DNA of 64,000 bases from Microvenator marinus (GTDB taxonomy: Bacteria; Myxococcota_A; Bradymonadia; Bradymonadales; Bradymonadaceae), in assembly GCF_007993755.1 (NCBI RefSeq), contig NZ_CP042467.1, positions 4,736,001-4,800,000 of the forward strand, in the 5' to 3' direction. Both the position numbers and the translations under genes were made by a program. Shown here piece after piece: positions 51,899 to 63,182 of this stretch. The number at the start of each line of letters is the position of its first letter. Position 1 is the first letter of the stretch. The notes beneath the pieces are model-generated. The model worked only from the letters and a program-made list of their open reading frames with translations, made no database searches and was not told where the DNA came from.

Positions 51899-53446
51899 AT
51901 GAGAGCACGATATTTCCCCTTATTTTTTTTCTTATTTGCTTGCGGGGACGATGAACCAGGGCGCACATACCCTGGTGATGTGGACCCTTGTGCAGTGGAC
52001 GTGGCGCTGAGTTCTCTGGACGAGCGCCGCGAGGCACCTGAGCACTTCCATCAACCAGGCGAGTTTTTCGCGTGGAATACGGCGCCAAAAGAAGAGTGTC
52101 GGGCCAATGTGCGCATTAGTGATGGGCCGCTAATGGACAAAGAAGTTTACGTCACATACCCGACACTTAGCGAACCAACGGTGACTGGTGAAGGCGGTAT
52201 CGCGGATGGAAAGTTCCCCGTGATTGTGTTTGCACACGCAAACCATGATGGAGTCTGTAGTATTTTCGAGCGCTACTTCTCCCTTCATAACCATTGGGCA
52301 TCATGGGGAGCGGTGGTTTTCGCGGTCGATGGTACTGATACGAATTGCCAACGTGGTGGCCGCCAGAACCTTCAAGATAGGTCTGACGCGCAGCGCGCCG
52401 CGCTAGCTGAAGCTCGCCGACTCAACGCCGACCCAGAGAGTATGTTCTTTGAACGGCTTGACTTGGATCGTGTAATCCTGGCCGGACATAGTCGTGGCGG
52501 CGGTGCGAGTCTTGTCTCTGCCGAAGCTGAACCGGGGATAAAGGGCGTTATCAATCTCCAAGGTGTTGATCTCACAGCCTTTGGTTTTGGTAGTGCGACG
52601 CTTGGGGATTACCCTGTCTTGGGTATGACTGCTGGAAACGACGTCGACGTTAACTATCCATACTTCGAACCTACAGAAGACCAGCTAGGGGGGGACTATA
52701 CATGGGTGAACATGAACGGAGCAATTCATGCGTACACCGCTGATACCGTTCCACTAGAGCCGGATGACCCACCTGAAATTTCACGTCAACAACAACACGA
52801 TCTGACCGAGTACTTTACGACTGCCTTTATGGACCGAGTGATGGGGTTGCCGGTGAAGGCGGCTTCAGCAGAAATGGATGTCATGTCCAGTTTCGAGGGT
52901 GCTAGCTTCGTGAAAGAAGAAATCAGTGAAATGGGGGTCACCATCCGATGGAGATGGGAAGAGGAGGCCGTTTGGGTAGATGATTTCAGTGGCGACACAC
53001 TCGATGAAAACCTCTTGGGAGGTTCAGTGGTTGCCGAGAATCTGAGTGCTGAAGAGATAGCGACGTACCGCCCGGATGAAAATCCCACATCAGGTGCGTA
53101 TGCCAAGTCCTATTCTTTGCGGCTCAGTGCGGATGACGGAGGCGGTACATATCATACCCGTTTTGATCCCGTGACAGTTTCTCAGGGGGATCAGGTACTT
53201 TTTCGGGTTAAGGGGCCAGACTCGGGACCCATCGCAAATCTTGAAGTTGGACTGGAATCAAACGGAAGCGAGGTTGTGCGATTCGATATTGAAGCCCAGG
53301 TTGGCCCGGTGGAACTCAACAATCGGTTCACACAGGTCGTGTTTGAGTTTCAAGAGAATACTACTTTCGACTCGGTTTTGTTCTACGCGAATGGCGGGCA
53401 AATCTTTGTCGACGATCTTCGGATTATAACCCAGCCTGTCAACTGA
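51899..53446 (+). CDS. Alpha/beta-hydrolase lipoprotein with C-terminal beta domain
   Basis: 515 aa. Lipobox LFAC (Cys15). Hydrolase about 80-310 with nucleophile Ser198 (GHSRGG), an oxyanion HANHDG segment (113-118) and His277 (AIHAYT); similar to chlorophyllase/PHB-depolymerase-like enzymes. A beta-rich domain after 355, possibly carbohydrate-binding, contains YRPDENPTSG. ATG 51899 follows GGAGAG. A second copy at 55588-57147 is broken. Substrate unknown. Confidence 0.78.
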   Translation: MRARYFPLFFFLFACGDDEPGRTYPGDVDPCAVDVALSSLDERREAPEHFHQPGEFFAWNTAPKEECRANVRISDGPLMDKEVYVTYPTLSEPTVTGEGGIADGKFPVIVFAHANHDGVCSIFERYFSLHNHWASWGAVVFAVDGTDTNCQRGGRQNLQDRSDAQRAALAEARRLNADPESMFFERLDLDRVILAGHSRGGGASLVSAEAEPGIKGVINLQGVDLTAFGFGSATLGDYPVLGMTAGNDVDVNYPYFEPTEDQLGGDYTWVNMNGAIHAYTADTVPLEPDDPPEISRQQQHDLTEYFTTAFMDRVMGLPVKAASAEMDVMSSFEGASFVKEEISEMGVTIRWRWEEEAVWVDDFSGDTLDENLLGGSVVAENLSAEEIATYRPDENPTSGAYAKSYSLRLSADDGGGTYHTRFDPVTVSQGDQVLFRVKGPDSGPIANLEVGLESNGSEVVRFDIEAQVGPVELNNRFTQVVFEFQENTTFDSVLFYANGGQIFVDDLRIITQPVN

Positions 53447-53554
53447 GCCCGTCTACAACTTCGCTGGTGATATAGTCGGTGCGAAGGGCGTTCCTCTTGA
53501 GCCAACAATCTGGGTATCATCCGCTATCAAGTCTTTAAGCGGAACGTGTAACTA

Positions 53555-54743
53555 ATTCATTGGATCTGGAAACGAGTTTCTTGGATAGTGGACTTTTGGG
53601 GCTGGTTGCCTGAGTAACTAAGATGTGGGAGTCGAAATGGGGAAGTTTTTGTTGGTGGTGTTTGCGTGCGCTTTGTCAATGGGCTGTTCTTCGGGAGGAG
53701 GTGATAGTTATGTGGCGCCTCCCACGTGCGAAGAACTTGCTTGTCCTGAGACCAGCAGTTGTGTCGTTAAGGAGGGAACCAGGGTTTGCGAGTGCATTCA
53801 AGGCTACACAGGGGTCGCATGTAACGAGTGCGCCGAAGGCTATGGCGAGAAGAATGGCGTTTGCTTAGACAGGGGTTCGTGTGCCTACGATGATTTTTGT
53901 GGTGCCGGCGGACATGAGTGTGTGGACCTGTCCAATGGCATTAGGGACTGCCAGTGTCCGAGGGGATTCGCTGACGAGGGGGATGCATGCATTTGCTACG
54001 GCTCATTAGAAGACGGAAAGTGCTACGTCGGTCGCCCGTGCTTCGAAGTCAACCCATGTGGCGGCAGGGGGGGGTGTATTGATGATGGTGAAATGACGAC
54101 TTGTGGATGTGAAGAAGACTACACTGGACCGCGATGTGATGAATGTCCAGCAGACCGCGTGTTTCGAGATGGACGTTGCTATCTGATCGAACAAGACGGA
54201 GAGGCAATCTGCAGTGATGGTCGTTTTGACTCAAGCATTGAGGCTTGCGACGATGGAAACACCAACCCCGCGGATGGAGTGACTGACTTTTGTTCCGCTA
54301 ACTGCACCGAACACGTTTGGCCGGAAGGTGGGTGGCCCGGCTTTGCACCTGGGAAAACTGCAACCCAAAACACAAGGGTTCTTGTAGAGTTGAACGAAAG
54401 TACAGCTCCATATCTAGTTGTTGACTCTGGTACCGAACTAAGGGTGAAAGTGGTTGGGGAGCATGACTTTGACTATCGACAAAAGGATCAGGATTTGAAC
54501 ATTGGGGTATTCGATAGTTTGGGTAGGAATATAGGGCAGACTTTGTGCCTGCACATGCCTTCTCGTGAGGACTACGGGTACTCACATACAGAATCCGTGC
54601 GAGGCGAGCTCGTGTTCACAGCCCCCGCCGAGACAGGTACTTACTACGTACGGTGGTCTCATGGACTGGCGATTCGCCCATGCCAGTTGCAAATGTCCAA
54701 TTGGGGTCCTGAGTTCAATCTTTTCATAATATATGTCCGGTAG
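53555..54743 (+). repeat. First copy of a gene-plus-promoter duplication
   Basis: The 82 bases before the start and the whole coding region are matched by 57241-58434, including GGGGCTGGTTGCCTGAGTAA and the start GAAATGGGGAAGTTTTTGTT. Confidence 0.8.
53637..54743 (+). CDS. Cys-rich EGF-like lipoprotein, copy A
   Basis: 368 aa. Lipobox SMGC (Cys17). EGF-like modules to about residue 185, then a Myxococcus-type Cys-rich repeat (EACDDGNTNPADG, DFCSANC) and a beta domain of about 130 aa. Copy B is at 57325. Likely a surface adhesin or binding protein. The 190 bases before it, after the hydrolase gene, hold only the duplicated leader. Confidence 0.72.
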   Translation: MGKFLLVVFACALSMGCSSGGGDSYVAPPTCEELACPETSSCVVKEGTRVCECIQGYTGVACNECAEGYGEKNGVCLDRGSCAYDDFCGAGGHECVDLSNGIRDCQCPRGFADEGDACICYGSLEDGKCYVGRPCFEVNPCGGRGGCIDDGEMTTCGCEEDYTGPRCDECPADRVFRDGRCYLIEQDGEAICSDGRFDSSIEACDDGNTNPADGVTDFCSANCTEHVWPEGGWPGFAPGKTATQNTRVLVELNESTAPYLVVDSGTELRVKVVGEHDFDYRQKDQDLNIGVFDSLGRNIGQTLCLHMPSREDYGYSHTESVRGELVFTAPAETGTYYVRWSHGLAIRPCQLQMSNWGPEFNLFIIYVR

Positions 54744-55043
54744 AGGAACCGCGAAGTGGGTGGTGAGGTGGGTTCGTTGCCTTTTACCCAACTCGCTGTC
54801 GAGGTCCCGCTGTATCTGGCTCTTGACTATCATGACTTGGTCGCCTCAACGTCCCCAGAAAACTCTTCTACAAGTTCTTCACCAGGTTGTGCGTTTGGAA
54901 GTTCTATTCACAGTGGCTTTGTTCGTGCCAAGGAGGTCCGGAAATAGCCTGAGATAGGTCACACATCTGCTTGAAACGAGATATGGCAAACGATAGAGTC
55001 CGAGAGTTGGCTTTCCAGAACACTTCGGAATGAGGATTTTTTG
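54744..55043. other. Intergenic stretch of 300 bases, no gene supported
   Basis: No RNA gene, terminator or repeat was seen. The frame of copy A stays open for 67 codons past its TAG, but copy B ends at the same place without such an extension. Confidence 0.5.
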
Positions 55044-55538
55044 ATGAAACACCAAATTGGAGTTTTCGTGTTGATGCTCACCACTCTCGTTGGTTCGAGT
55101 AACGCTCTTGCTCAGGATTTCGTGACGGACTGCCAGTTCGAGGATGAGGGAGATGTTTGCACTGACGGGGTTTTTGAGGGTCTCTGCAGGGTGGAGTCCT
55201 ACAATAATTGTATTGAAGATGAAAACGGAGACACGGTGTGTGATTACCCTGATTGTCGACCAAAATATTGCAGACAAGACCAGCAACCGGGGGATCCTTG
55301 TAAGTTAGGCGATCTTGATGGAGTCTGCGAATATCGTTGCAGTCGAGTCGAATGTAACTACCAGCCGTCAGGGAGCGGCTGGTGCCTGCTACCCGCAGCG
55401 CTCGAAGATGATAGGAGTAACCTTTCCGACGATGGTTGCTCCGCCACGGGCAGTGAGCCTGTAGGCCCTTTACATTTCCCCTTTCTCCTCGGGGTCTTAG
55501 GACTACGTCGATACCGCAGAAGTCGCCATTCGCCCTAA
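55044..55538 (+). CDS. Small secreted Cys-rich protein with MYXO-CTERM-like tail
   Basis: 164 aa. Signal peptide ending NALAQ, about 100 aa with about 13 Cys, then GCSATGSEP, a hydrophobic LHFPFLLGVLGL and RRYRRSR, like a MYXO-CTERM sorting signal. GAGG about 10 bases before ATG 55044. It lies between the two duplicated units. Confidence 0.65.
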   Translation: MKHQIGVFVLMLTTLVGSSNALAQDFVTDCQFEDEGDVCTDGVFEGLCRVESYNNCIEDENGDTVCDYPDCRPKYCRQDQQPGDPCKLGDLDGVCEYRCSRVECNYQPSGSGWCLLPAALEDDRSNLSDDGCSATGSEPVGPLHFPFLLGVLGLRRYRRSRHSP

Positions 55539-55587
55539 AGGGAGTTGAACCGGTTTCCTTTCCCACCTTGCTCGCTGGAAAAGAGAT

Positions 55588-57147
55588 TCACTGCAAATCT
55601 AACGGTGGTGCAAACCGCAAATCGTCTACAAACACTTCACCAGCTTCTACATCGAATCTCAAGGCAACAATCTCGGTCTCATGAGGTACCAATTCCTCAA
55701 GGGGAACTTGGAGCTGCGTGTACCACTTGGAGAGAGGCATCGGACCGATGAACTCCAGAGCATCCAATTGAATCTCACCCTCCGTGGTCACGATAGTAAG
55801 ACCGAGTCTTTCTAGTCCTGATTCGTTTCCAAGCTTCACCCGGGCGTCGATGGTCCAATCGCTATCTATCGGTAATGGCTCCGGCATGTGTGTGATGTAT
55901 CGGCCTTCTAAATCAGTTCGAAGGCGGAGCGCAGAGGCTCTGGAGAAACGGCCGGAGGTGGGGTTCTCGTCAGGTCGATAAGTTTTCACCACCTCGGCAT
56001 CGAGTCCTTCAAACTCCACCTCGCCGCCGAGTAGGTTGAGCGTAGCGCCTCGTTCTTCAAACGTATCGATCCACACGTGTTCAACATCGCGCCGTCATCT
56101 CAATGCTGCGCCATGGGGATAGACTTCGTTCAATACTTTTTCTGCGCCATGTTGAGACATGAGGAATGCTGACGTGAACTCTTTGGGCCAATCCGAGGCG
56201 AGTGTGGTGTGGCGGTCAAGAAACGCGGTGGTGAAGAAGTGGGTGGCAGCCTGTTGAGCCTCTCTCTCAATCTTTGGGTCATCCGTCTTTTTGATACGTA
56301 GTGAATCACCGGTGTAGGCGTGGATGGCATCAAAAAGTGTGACCCACGTATACTCGCCTCCGAGTTGGTCTTCCATCAAGTCGGGATGCGGATACCAGAG
56401 GTCCGTGTCGTCGCTCGCGGAAATGCCCAGAACGGCGTAGTCGCGAAGGGTTTCCGAGCTGAATCCGATGGACCTTAGATCGTTACCCTGAAGGGTGATA
56501 ACACCACGAGTCAACGGATAGGCTTCTGCAGAAAGGAAGCTAGCGCCTCCTCCACGGCTATGACCCGAGAAAAACACGTAGTCTTCGTCTATCGTCAGGC
56601 CTTGAAAGACTGTTTCATCCCAGCTTAGAACTTCTTCAAGTGCGGCAATTTGAGCGTCGGAGCGCAACTGAAGGTTCTCCTTGGATGTGCGCCGGCAATT
56701 CGCGTCCGTGCTATCCACGGAGACCACCACAAAACCCCACGATGCCCAGTGATTGTGCAGGTTTTTATAGAGCTCAAATGCCGTGCAGTAGAAGTTGTTG
56801 GCGTGCGTGAACACCACAACCGGGAGTTCCCCTGCTGGAATCGTAACCACCCCGGTTTCCAACGGTTCATCCACCACTGGATAGGTGATGTAGAGCTCCT
56901 TCCCGCTGAACTCGCCTGAACGAATGGTAGGGTTCGAGGGGCAATCCTCGCTTGGGTTTGAGTTCCAGGGAACAAAGGGGCCGGGTTCGTGATAATCGCC
57001 ATCGTGCATCTGAAATACGGGCCCAGTAGCGCTAATCTCGCTAGACAATGCACAAGGTGTGTGGACCACAGCTGTTTCCGTGTGGTCTGCGCACCCATAA
57101 ATAAATGTCGAAAAAACAAAAGCTTGAATCAGAATTCTTCGGCCCAC
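55588..57147 (-). pseudogene. Alpha/beta-hydrolase lipoprotein, copy B, interrupted by one in-frame TGA
   Basis: Frame of 520 codons including the final stop, colinear with the intact copy (515 aa). Codon 351 is TGA (56095-56097) where copy A has Trp351 (TGG): the flanks R-x-R and VW(V/I)D align. The reading frame is kept on both sides, and YRPDENPTSG is shared downstream. The hydrolase half (lipobox YGC, GHSRGG) is complete before the stop; the C-terminal domain is cut off unless the stop is read through or GTG 56074-56076 restarts. AAGGA precedes GTG 57145-57147. Confidence 0.82.
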
Positions 57148-57240
57148 TGCCCGTCCTTATCCCCAAGATTGGCTGACCGTAGAGAAAACCCGATCGTTTT
57201 CCAAACAAAATTCAACAGGCATCGAGACATCAATTGACTG

Positions 57241-58434
57241 ATTCATTGGATCTACAATCGGGATTTCTAGATAGTGTGATTTCCAGGGGCTGGTTGCCTG
57301 AGTAATTATGATGTGGGAGTTGAAATGGGGAAGTTTTTGTTGGTGATGTTTGCGTGTGTTCTCTCAGTGGGCTGTTCTTCGGGTGGAGGTGATAGCTATG
57401 TGCCTCCGCCCATCTGCGATGAGTTAGCATGTCCAGAAACAAGCAGCTGTGTAGTTCAGGAGGGCACACGGGTCTGCGAGTGCAACGAAGGCTACGCTGG
57501 CGAGGCGTGCGACGAATGCGCCGAAGGCTTTGCGGAGAAAGACGGTGTTTGCCTGAACAGGTTCTCGTGCGCTTACGAGGCCCTCTGCGAGGAAGGGTTC
57601 GTCTGCGTGGATACGGCAGATGGTAAGAGGAGCTGCGTGTGCCCAAGTGGGTTCACTGACTTGGGAGACGAATGCGCGTGTTTCGGCACCGTCGAGGACG
57701 GAGAGTGCTTCATAGACCGCCCATGCTTGGAAGTAGACCCGTGCGGGGAAAGAGGAACCTGTGCTGATGATGGCGAAATGACGACTTGCGGATGCGAAGG
57801 AGACTACGCCGGACCGCGATGTGATGAATGTGCACCAGACCGAGTATTTCTAGACGGGCGTTGCTCTCCCATTGAGCCCGAAGGTGTTGGTGTTTGTGGT
57901 GACGGCCGTTTTGAGCCGAGTGTCGAGGTTTGCGATGATGGCAACAACGATCCCTCGGACGGCGTGACCGACTTTTGTTCCACTGATTGCACCGAACACG
58001 TTTGGCCGGGGGGAGAGTGGCCCGGCAATGCGCCTGTGCGAACTGAAACCGACGACACAAGGCTTCTTGTGGAGTTGAACGAAAGCACAGCTCTATATCG
58101 AGTTGTTGATTCGGGTACAGAGTTAACGGTGAAAGTGGTTGCCGAGCATGACTTCGATTTCTTAACCCATGATCAGGATGTGAACCTCGGGTTATTCGAT
58201 AGTTCGGGTGCTAAACTGGGCGAGTCTTTGTGCCTGAACATAGCCCGTTCTTTTGGATTCGAATACGAACCCTCTCACACCGTTTCCGCCCAAGGCGAGC
58301 TCATCTTCACAGCTCCGGCGGAGCCAGGTACGTACTACGTGCGGTGGTCTCATGGGGTGGCGATTCGCCCATGCCAGATGCCAATGTCCAATTGGGGTCC
58401 AGAGTTCAACTTGTTTGTGATCTACGTCCGATAG
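57241..58434 (+). repeat. Second copy of the gene-plus-promoter duplication
   Basis: Matches 53555-54743 from ATTCATTGGATCT through the stop codon; homology stops just after it. Confidence 0.8.
57325..58434 (+). CDS. Cys-rich EGF-like lipoprotein, copy B
   Basis: 369 aa, colinear with copy A. Lipobox SVGC (Cys17), EGF-like modules, the Myxococcus-type repeat (EVCDDGNNDPSDG) and a C-terminal beta domain. Conserved Cys spacing and no frame damage suggest selection still acts. Ends 1 base from the convergent FadH-like gene. Confidence 0.72.
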   Translation: MGKFLLVMFACVLSVGCSSGGGDSYVPPPICDELACPETSSCVVQEGTRVCECNEGYAGEACDECAEGFAEKDGVCLNRFSCAYEALCEEGFVCVDTADGKRSCVCPSGFTDLGDECACFGTVEDGECFIDRPCLEVDPCGERGTCADDGEMTTCGCEGDYAGPRCDECAPDRVFLDGRCSPIEPEGVGVCGDGRFEPSVEVCDDGNNDPSDGVTDFCSTDCTEHVWPGGEWPGNAPVRTETDDTRLLVELNESTALYRVVDSGTELTVKVVAEHDFDFLTHDQDVNLGLFDSSGAKLGESLCLNIARSFGFEYEPSHTVSAQGELIFTAPAEPGTYYVRWSHGVAIRPCQMPMSNWGPEFNLFVIYVR

Positions 58435-58435
58435 C

Positions 58436-60502
<2,067 letters not shown>

Positions 60503-60516
60503 CTACACAACGCGGG

Positions 60517-60909
60517 TCATTCTGTCACTGTGATATGGGGTTTGAGCTTCTCGAGCGTCTTTTTGCCAATGCCTTTGACGCGCCGGAGATCTTGGACTTT
60601 CTTGAACGGGCGTTTTTCTCGATAGGCGATGATGCGTTTGGCCGTGGCTGGGCCCACGCCGGGTAGAGTGTCGAGCTCGGCTTCGGTGGCGGTGTTTAGG
60701 TCAATCGGGCCGGTGGGCTCTGGAGGTTTTGTTTCGACTGCCTTTTTGGGTACCGCGGCTACGACGGCAGCCGGCTTTGTGTGCTCTGCTTTATCTGCTT
60801 TATCAGCGCGCCACTCGTCGATCTCTTGTCGCGTCCACTCACCGCCTTTGACCCAGGGTTGTTCGCACGCCGTGGTGCTCAGAACTAAAAAGAATGATAT
60901 CCAGTACAT
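60517..60909 (-). CDS. ComEA-like helix-hairpin-helix lipoprotein
   Basis: 130 aa. Lipobox TTAC (Cys15), a Lys/Pro/Ala-rich linker, then HhH motifs DLNTATEAELDTLPGVG and VKGIGKKTLEKLKP. ComEA binds DNA in the periplasm for uptake. Perfect AGGAGG before the ATG; a GGGCC stem-loop (60936-60952) lies in its leader. Divergent from the helicase. Confidence 0.75.
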   Translation of the reverse strand: MYWISFFLVLSTTACEQPWVKGGEWTRQEIDEWRADKADKAEHTKPAAVVAAVPKKAVETKPPEPTGPIDLNTATEAELDTLPGVGPATAKRIIAYREKRPFKKVQDLRRVKGIGKKTLEKLKPHITVTE

Positions 60910-60969
60910 GTTGCCTCCTGATTGATTTTAAGTGAGGGCCAAAAGAAGGCCCCTGAGATTGTTATCGGC

Positions 60970-60984
60970 CACTTTTCAAAAGTG
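60970..60984. promoter_or_regulatory. Palindrome before the RecD2-like gene
   Basis: CACTTTT - C - AAAAGTG, perfect 7-bp arms, 26 bases before ATG 61011, overlapping the shared 18-base motif. Candidate operator. Confidence 0.4.
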
Positions 60985-60995
60985 TTGCGAATTTT
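60978..60995 (+). repeat. 18-base motif shared with the region before the Rpn-like gene
   Basis: AAAAGTGTTGCGAATTTT, identical to the minus strand of 24307-24324. Confidence 0.6.
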
Positions 60996-61010
60996 CTTCG
61001 AGAAGGTTTC

Positions 61011-63182
61011 ATGGGAGCTGAGCTCATCAAAGGCACGTTGGGGCGAATTCGATTCGCAAGCGAAGATGGTGAGTGGGCTGTGGCCGAGGTAGAGACGGCC
61101 AAAGGCAGCGTCATCGTCGTTGGGAATCTGCTTCAGACGAAGCCCGGCGAGGACGTGGTGGTCACGGGTCAGTGGCAGAACAACGCGAAGTTTGGGCGGC
61201 AGTTTGCGATCGAATCGATCAAGACCGTGGCGCCCACTACCATCGAGGGCATTCGAAAATACCTATGCAGCGGGCTCGTCGAAGGAATCGGTCCGGTGCT
61301 CGCCGATCGCATCATCGAGAAATTTGGTGAGAATACGATCGATATTATCGATGCCGATCCCAGCAGGATTAGGGAAGTTGAGGGCATTGGTAAGAAGAGG
61401 GCCGAGACGATCACTCAGAGTTGGGAAGAGCAGCGTAGCGTTCGAAACGTCATGGTCTTTCTTCAGTCGCACGGCATTACGCCCGCATATGCGACGCGAG
61501 TTTGGAAGGCTTACGGGCACGACGCGATACGGGTTATTCAGGAAAATCCGTACAAATTGTCCGAAGATGTTTTTGGGATTGGCTTTGCTACGGCGGACTC
61601 CATCGCGAGCCATGCGGGGATCAAGGAGGACCATCCGGCCAGGGTGCGGGCTGCGATCCTTCACGTATTGCGCGAGGCGCAAGGGCAGGGGCATGTCTTC
61701 TTACCGCTCGCTGAGTTGAAGACTCGCGCGGCGCAACTCCTTAGTTTACCTGAGGATGCCGTGGTGCAGGGCATTGAGGCGCTGCGTGAGTCCCAGCGAA
61801 TCATGGTGGATGCGCTTGATTTTGCGGGGGAGCGCGTCGCTGCGGCCTATCGGACGGGAGCCTGGCGTGCCGAGGCCGGGGCGGCCGAGGGCTTGAGGCG
61901 TCTTGTAGGCGTGGAGCGGGTCTTTCAGCCTCGGTCGGTAGACCATCACGTGAGAAGCGTGGAGGAGCGATTAGGTGTGCGTCTTGCGACGCAGCAGAAG
62001 GAGGCCGTGAGCGCAGCTTTTGAACATAAACTCGTGGTGATTACGGGTGGGCCTGGTACGGGGAAAACCACCATCATTCGCGCGATTTGTGAGATCGCTC
62101 AGGGCCAAGAGATGCGCGTGGCGCTCGCCGCACCTACAGGACGCGCGGCAAGGCGAATGTCTCAGGCCACCGAGCGCGATGCGGTCACGGTGCACCGTTT
62201 GCTCGAGTACAATCCCAACGAAGGTGGCTTTCAGCATAACTCGGAGCGACCGCTCGACGTTGATATTCTCATCTTGGACGAGTCCTCCATGGTGGATGTC
62301 TACTTGCTCTATGCGATTGTGGATGCGCTCTTGCCGCGGGCCGTGCTCGTTTTGGTCGGTGATATCGACCAGCTTCCTAGTGTGGGGCCGGGCACGGTTT
62401 TGGCGGATATCATTGAGTCTGGTGCAGCGCGTGTGGTGCGCCTGACCGAGATTTTCAGGCAGGCCGAGAACTCGAATATCGTGGCGAATGCCTACCGAAT
62501 CAACCGCGGGGAAATGCCACAGGACGCGCCGCGAATCGAAGGAAAACTTTCGGATTTCTATACCGTGAACGCGCGTTCGGCGACCCACGCTCAAGAACTC
62601 ATTCTGGAGTTGGTTTCGCAACGAATTCCGAGTGCTTTTGGCCTGGATCCCTTTGAAGATATACAAGTGCTCGCGCCCATGCACCGTGGAGAAATCGGAT
62701 GCGAGACGCTCAATGTTGCACTGCAACAAGCGCTAGTGGTTGAGCGTGGTGAACGGGGTGTGGAGCGCGGCGGAGTTAAGTGGTTGGTGGGGGATAAGGT
62801 GATGCAGACCCGCAACAACTATGAGCGGGGTGTGGTCAACGGTGATGTGGGTCGGATCAAGAGTGTTGAGGCGGCGCAGAAGAAGTTGAACGTAGTGTTC
62901 GAAGATCGAGAAGTGACCTATGCGTTCAATGAACTCGATGAGCTGACGCATGCATTTGCGATTACGGTCCACAAGAGCCAGGGCTCTGAGTATCCGGTGG
63001 TCGTGATGCCGGTCATGACCCAGCATTTTGTAATGTTGAAGCGAAATCTTCTCTATACGGCAGTGACTCGTGCGCGCCAACTCGTGGTGCTGGTTGGCAC
63101 GTCACGTGCCGTGAGTATTGCCGTGTCTCAGGCGGACACTGGCGTGCGTTTTTCGGGGCTCGCACACCGGCTCCGCAGCTGA
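61011..63182 (+). CDS. recD2: RecD2-like ATP-dependent DNA helicase
   Basis: 723 aa. N-terminal OB-like region and tandem HhH (GLVEGIGPVLADRI, VEGIGKKRAETI), then SF1 helicase: Walker A GGPGTGKTT (~345-353), Walker B ILDESSMVD, C-terminal VHKSQGSEYPVVV and LYTAVTRARQLVV. RecD2 acts without RecBC in 5'-3' unwinding. Its stop abuts the convergent aldo/keto reductase. Confidence 0.88.
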   Translation: MGAELIKGTLGRIRFASEDGEWAVAEVETAKGSVIVVGNLLQTKPGEDVVVTGQWQNNAKFGRQFAIESIKTVAPTTIEGIRKYLCSGLVEGIGPVLADRIIEKFGENTIDIIDADPSRIREVEGIGKKRAETITQSWEEQRSVRNVMVFLQSHGITPAYATRVWKAYGHDAIRVIQENPYKLSEDVFGIGFATADSIASHAGIKEDHPARVRAAILHVLREAQGQGHVFLPLAELKTRAAQLLSLPEDAVVQGIEALRESQRIMVDALDFAGERVAAAYRTGAWRAEAGAAEGLRRLVGVERVFQPRSVDHHVRSVEERLGVRLATQQKEAVSAAFEHKLVVITGGPGTGKTTIIRAICEIAQGQEMRVALAAPTGRAARRMSQATERDAVTVHRLLEYNPNEGGFQHNSERPLDVDILILDESSMVDVYLLYAIVDALLPRAVLVLVGDIDQLPSVGPGTVLADIIESGAARVVRLTEIFRQAENSNIVANAYRINRGEMPQDAPRIEGKLSDFYTVNARSATHAQELILELVSQRIPSAFGLDPFEDIQVLAPMHRGEIGCETLNVALQQALVVERGERGVERGGVKWLVGDKVMQTRNNYERGVVNGDVGRIKSVEAAQKKLNVVFEDREVTYAFNELDELTHAFAITVHKSQGSEYPVVVMPVMTQHFVMLKRNLLYTAVTRARQLVVLVGTSRAVSIAVSQADTGVRFSGLAHRLRS

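Noticed and set aside
54744-54947. Open frame of 67 codons continuing in the frame of the Cys-rich copy A gene after its TAG
   Set aside because: Copy B stops at the same point without a similar extension, and no domain is recognisable.
56095-56097. TGA as a selenocysteine codon
   Set aside because: The intact copy has Trp here, not Cys, and the residue is outside the hydrolase core.
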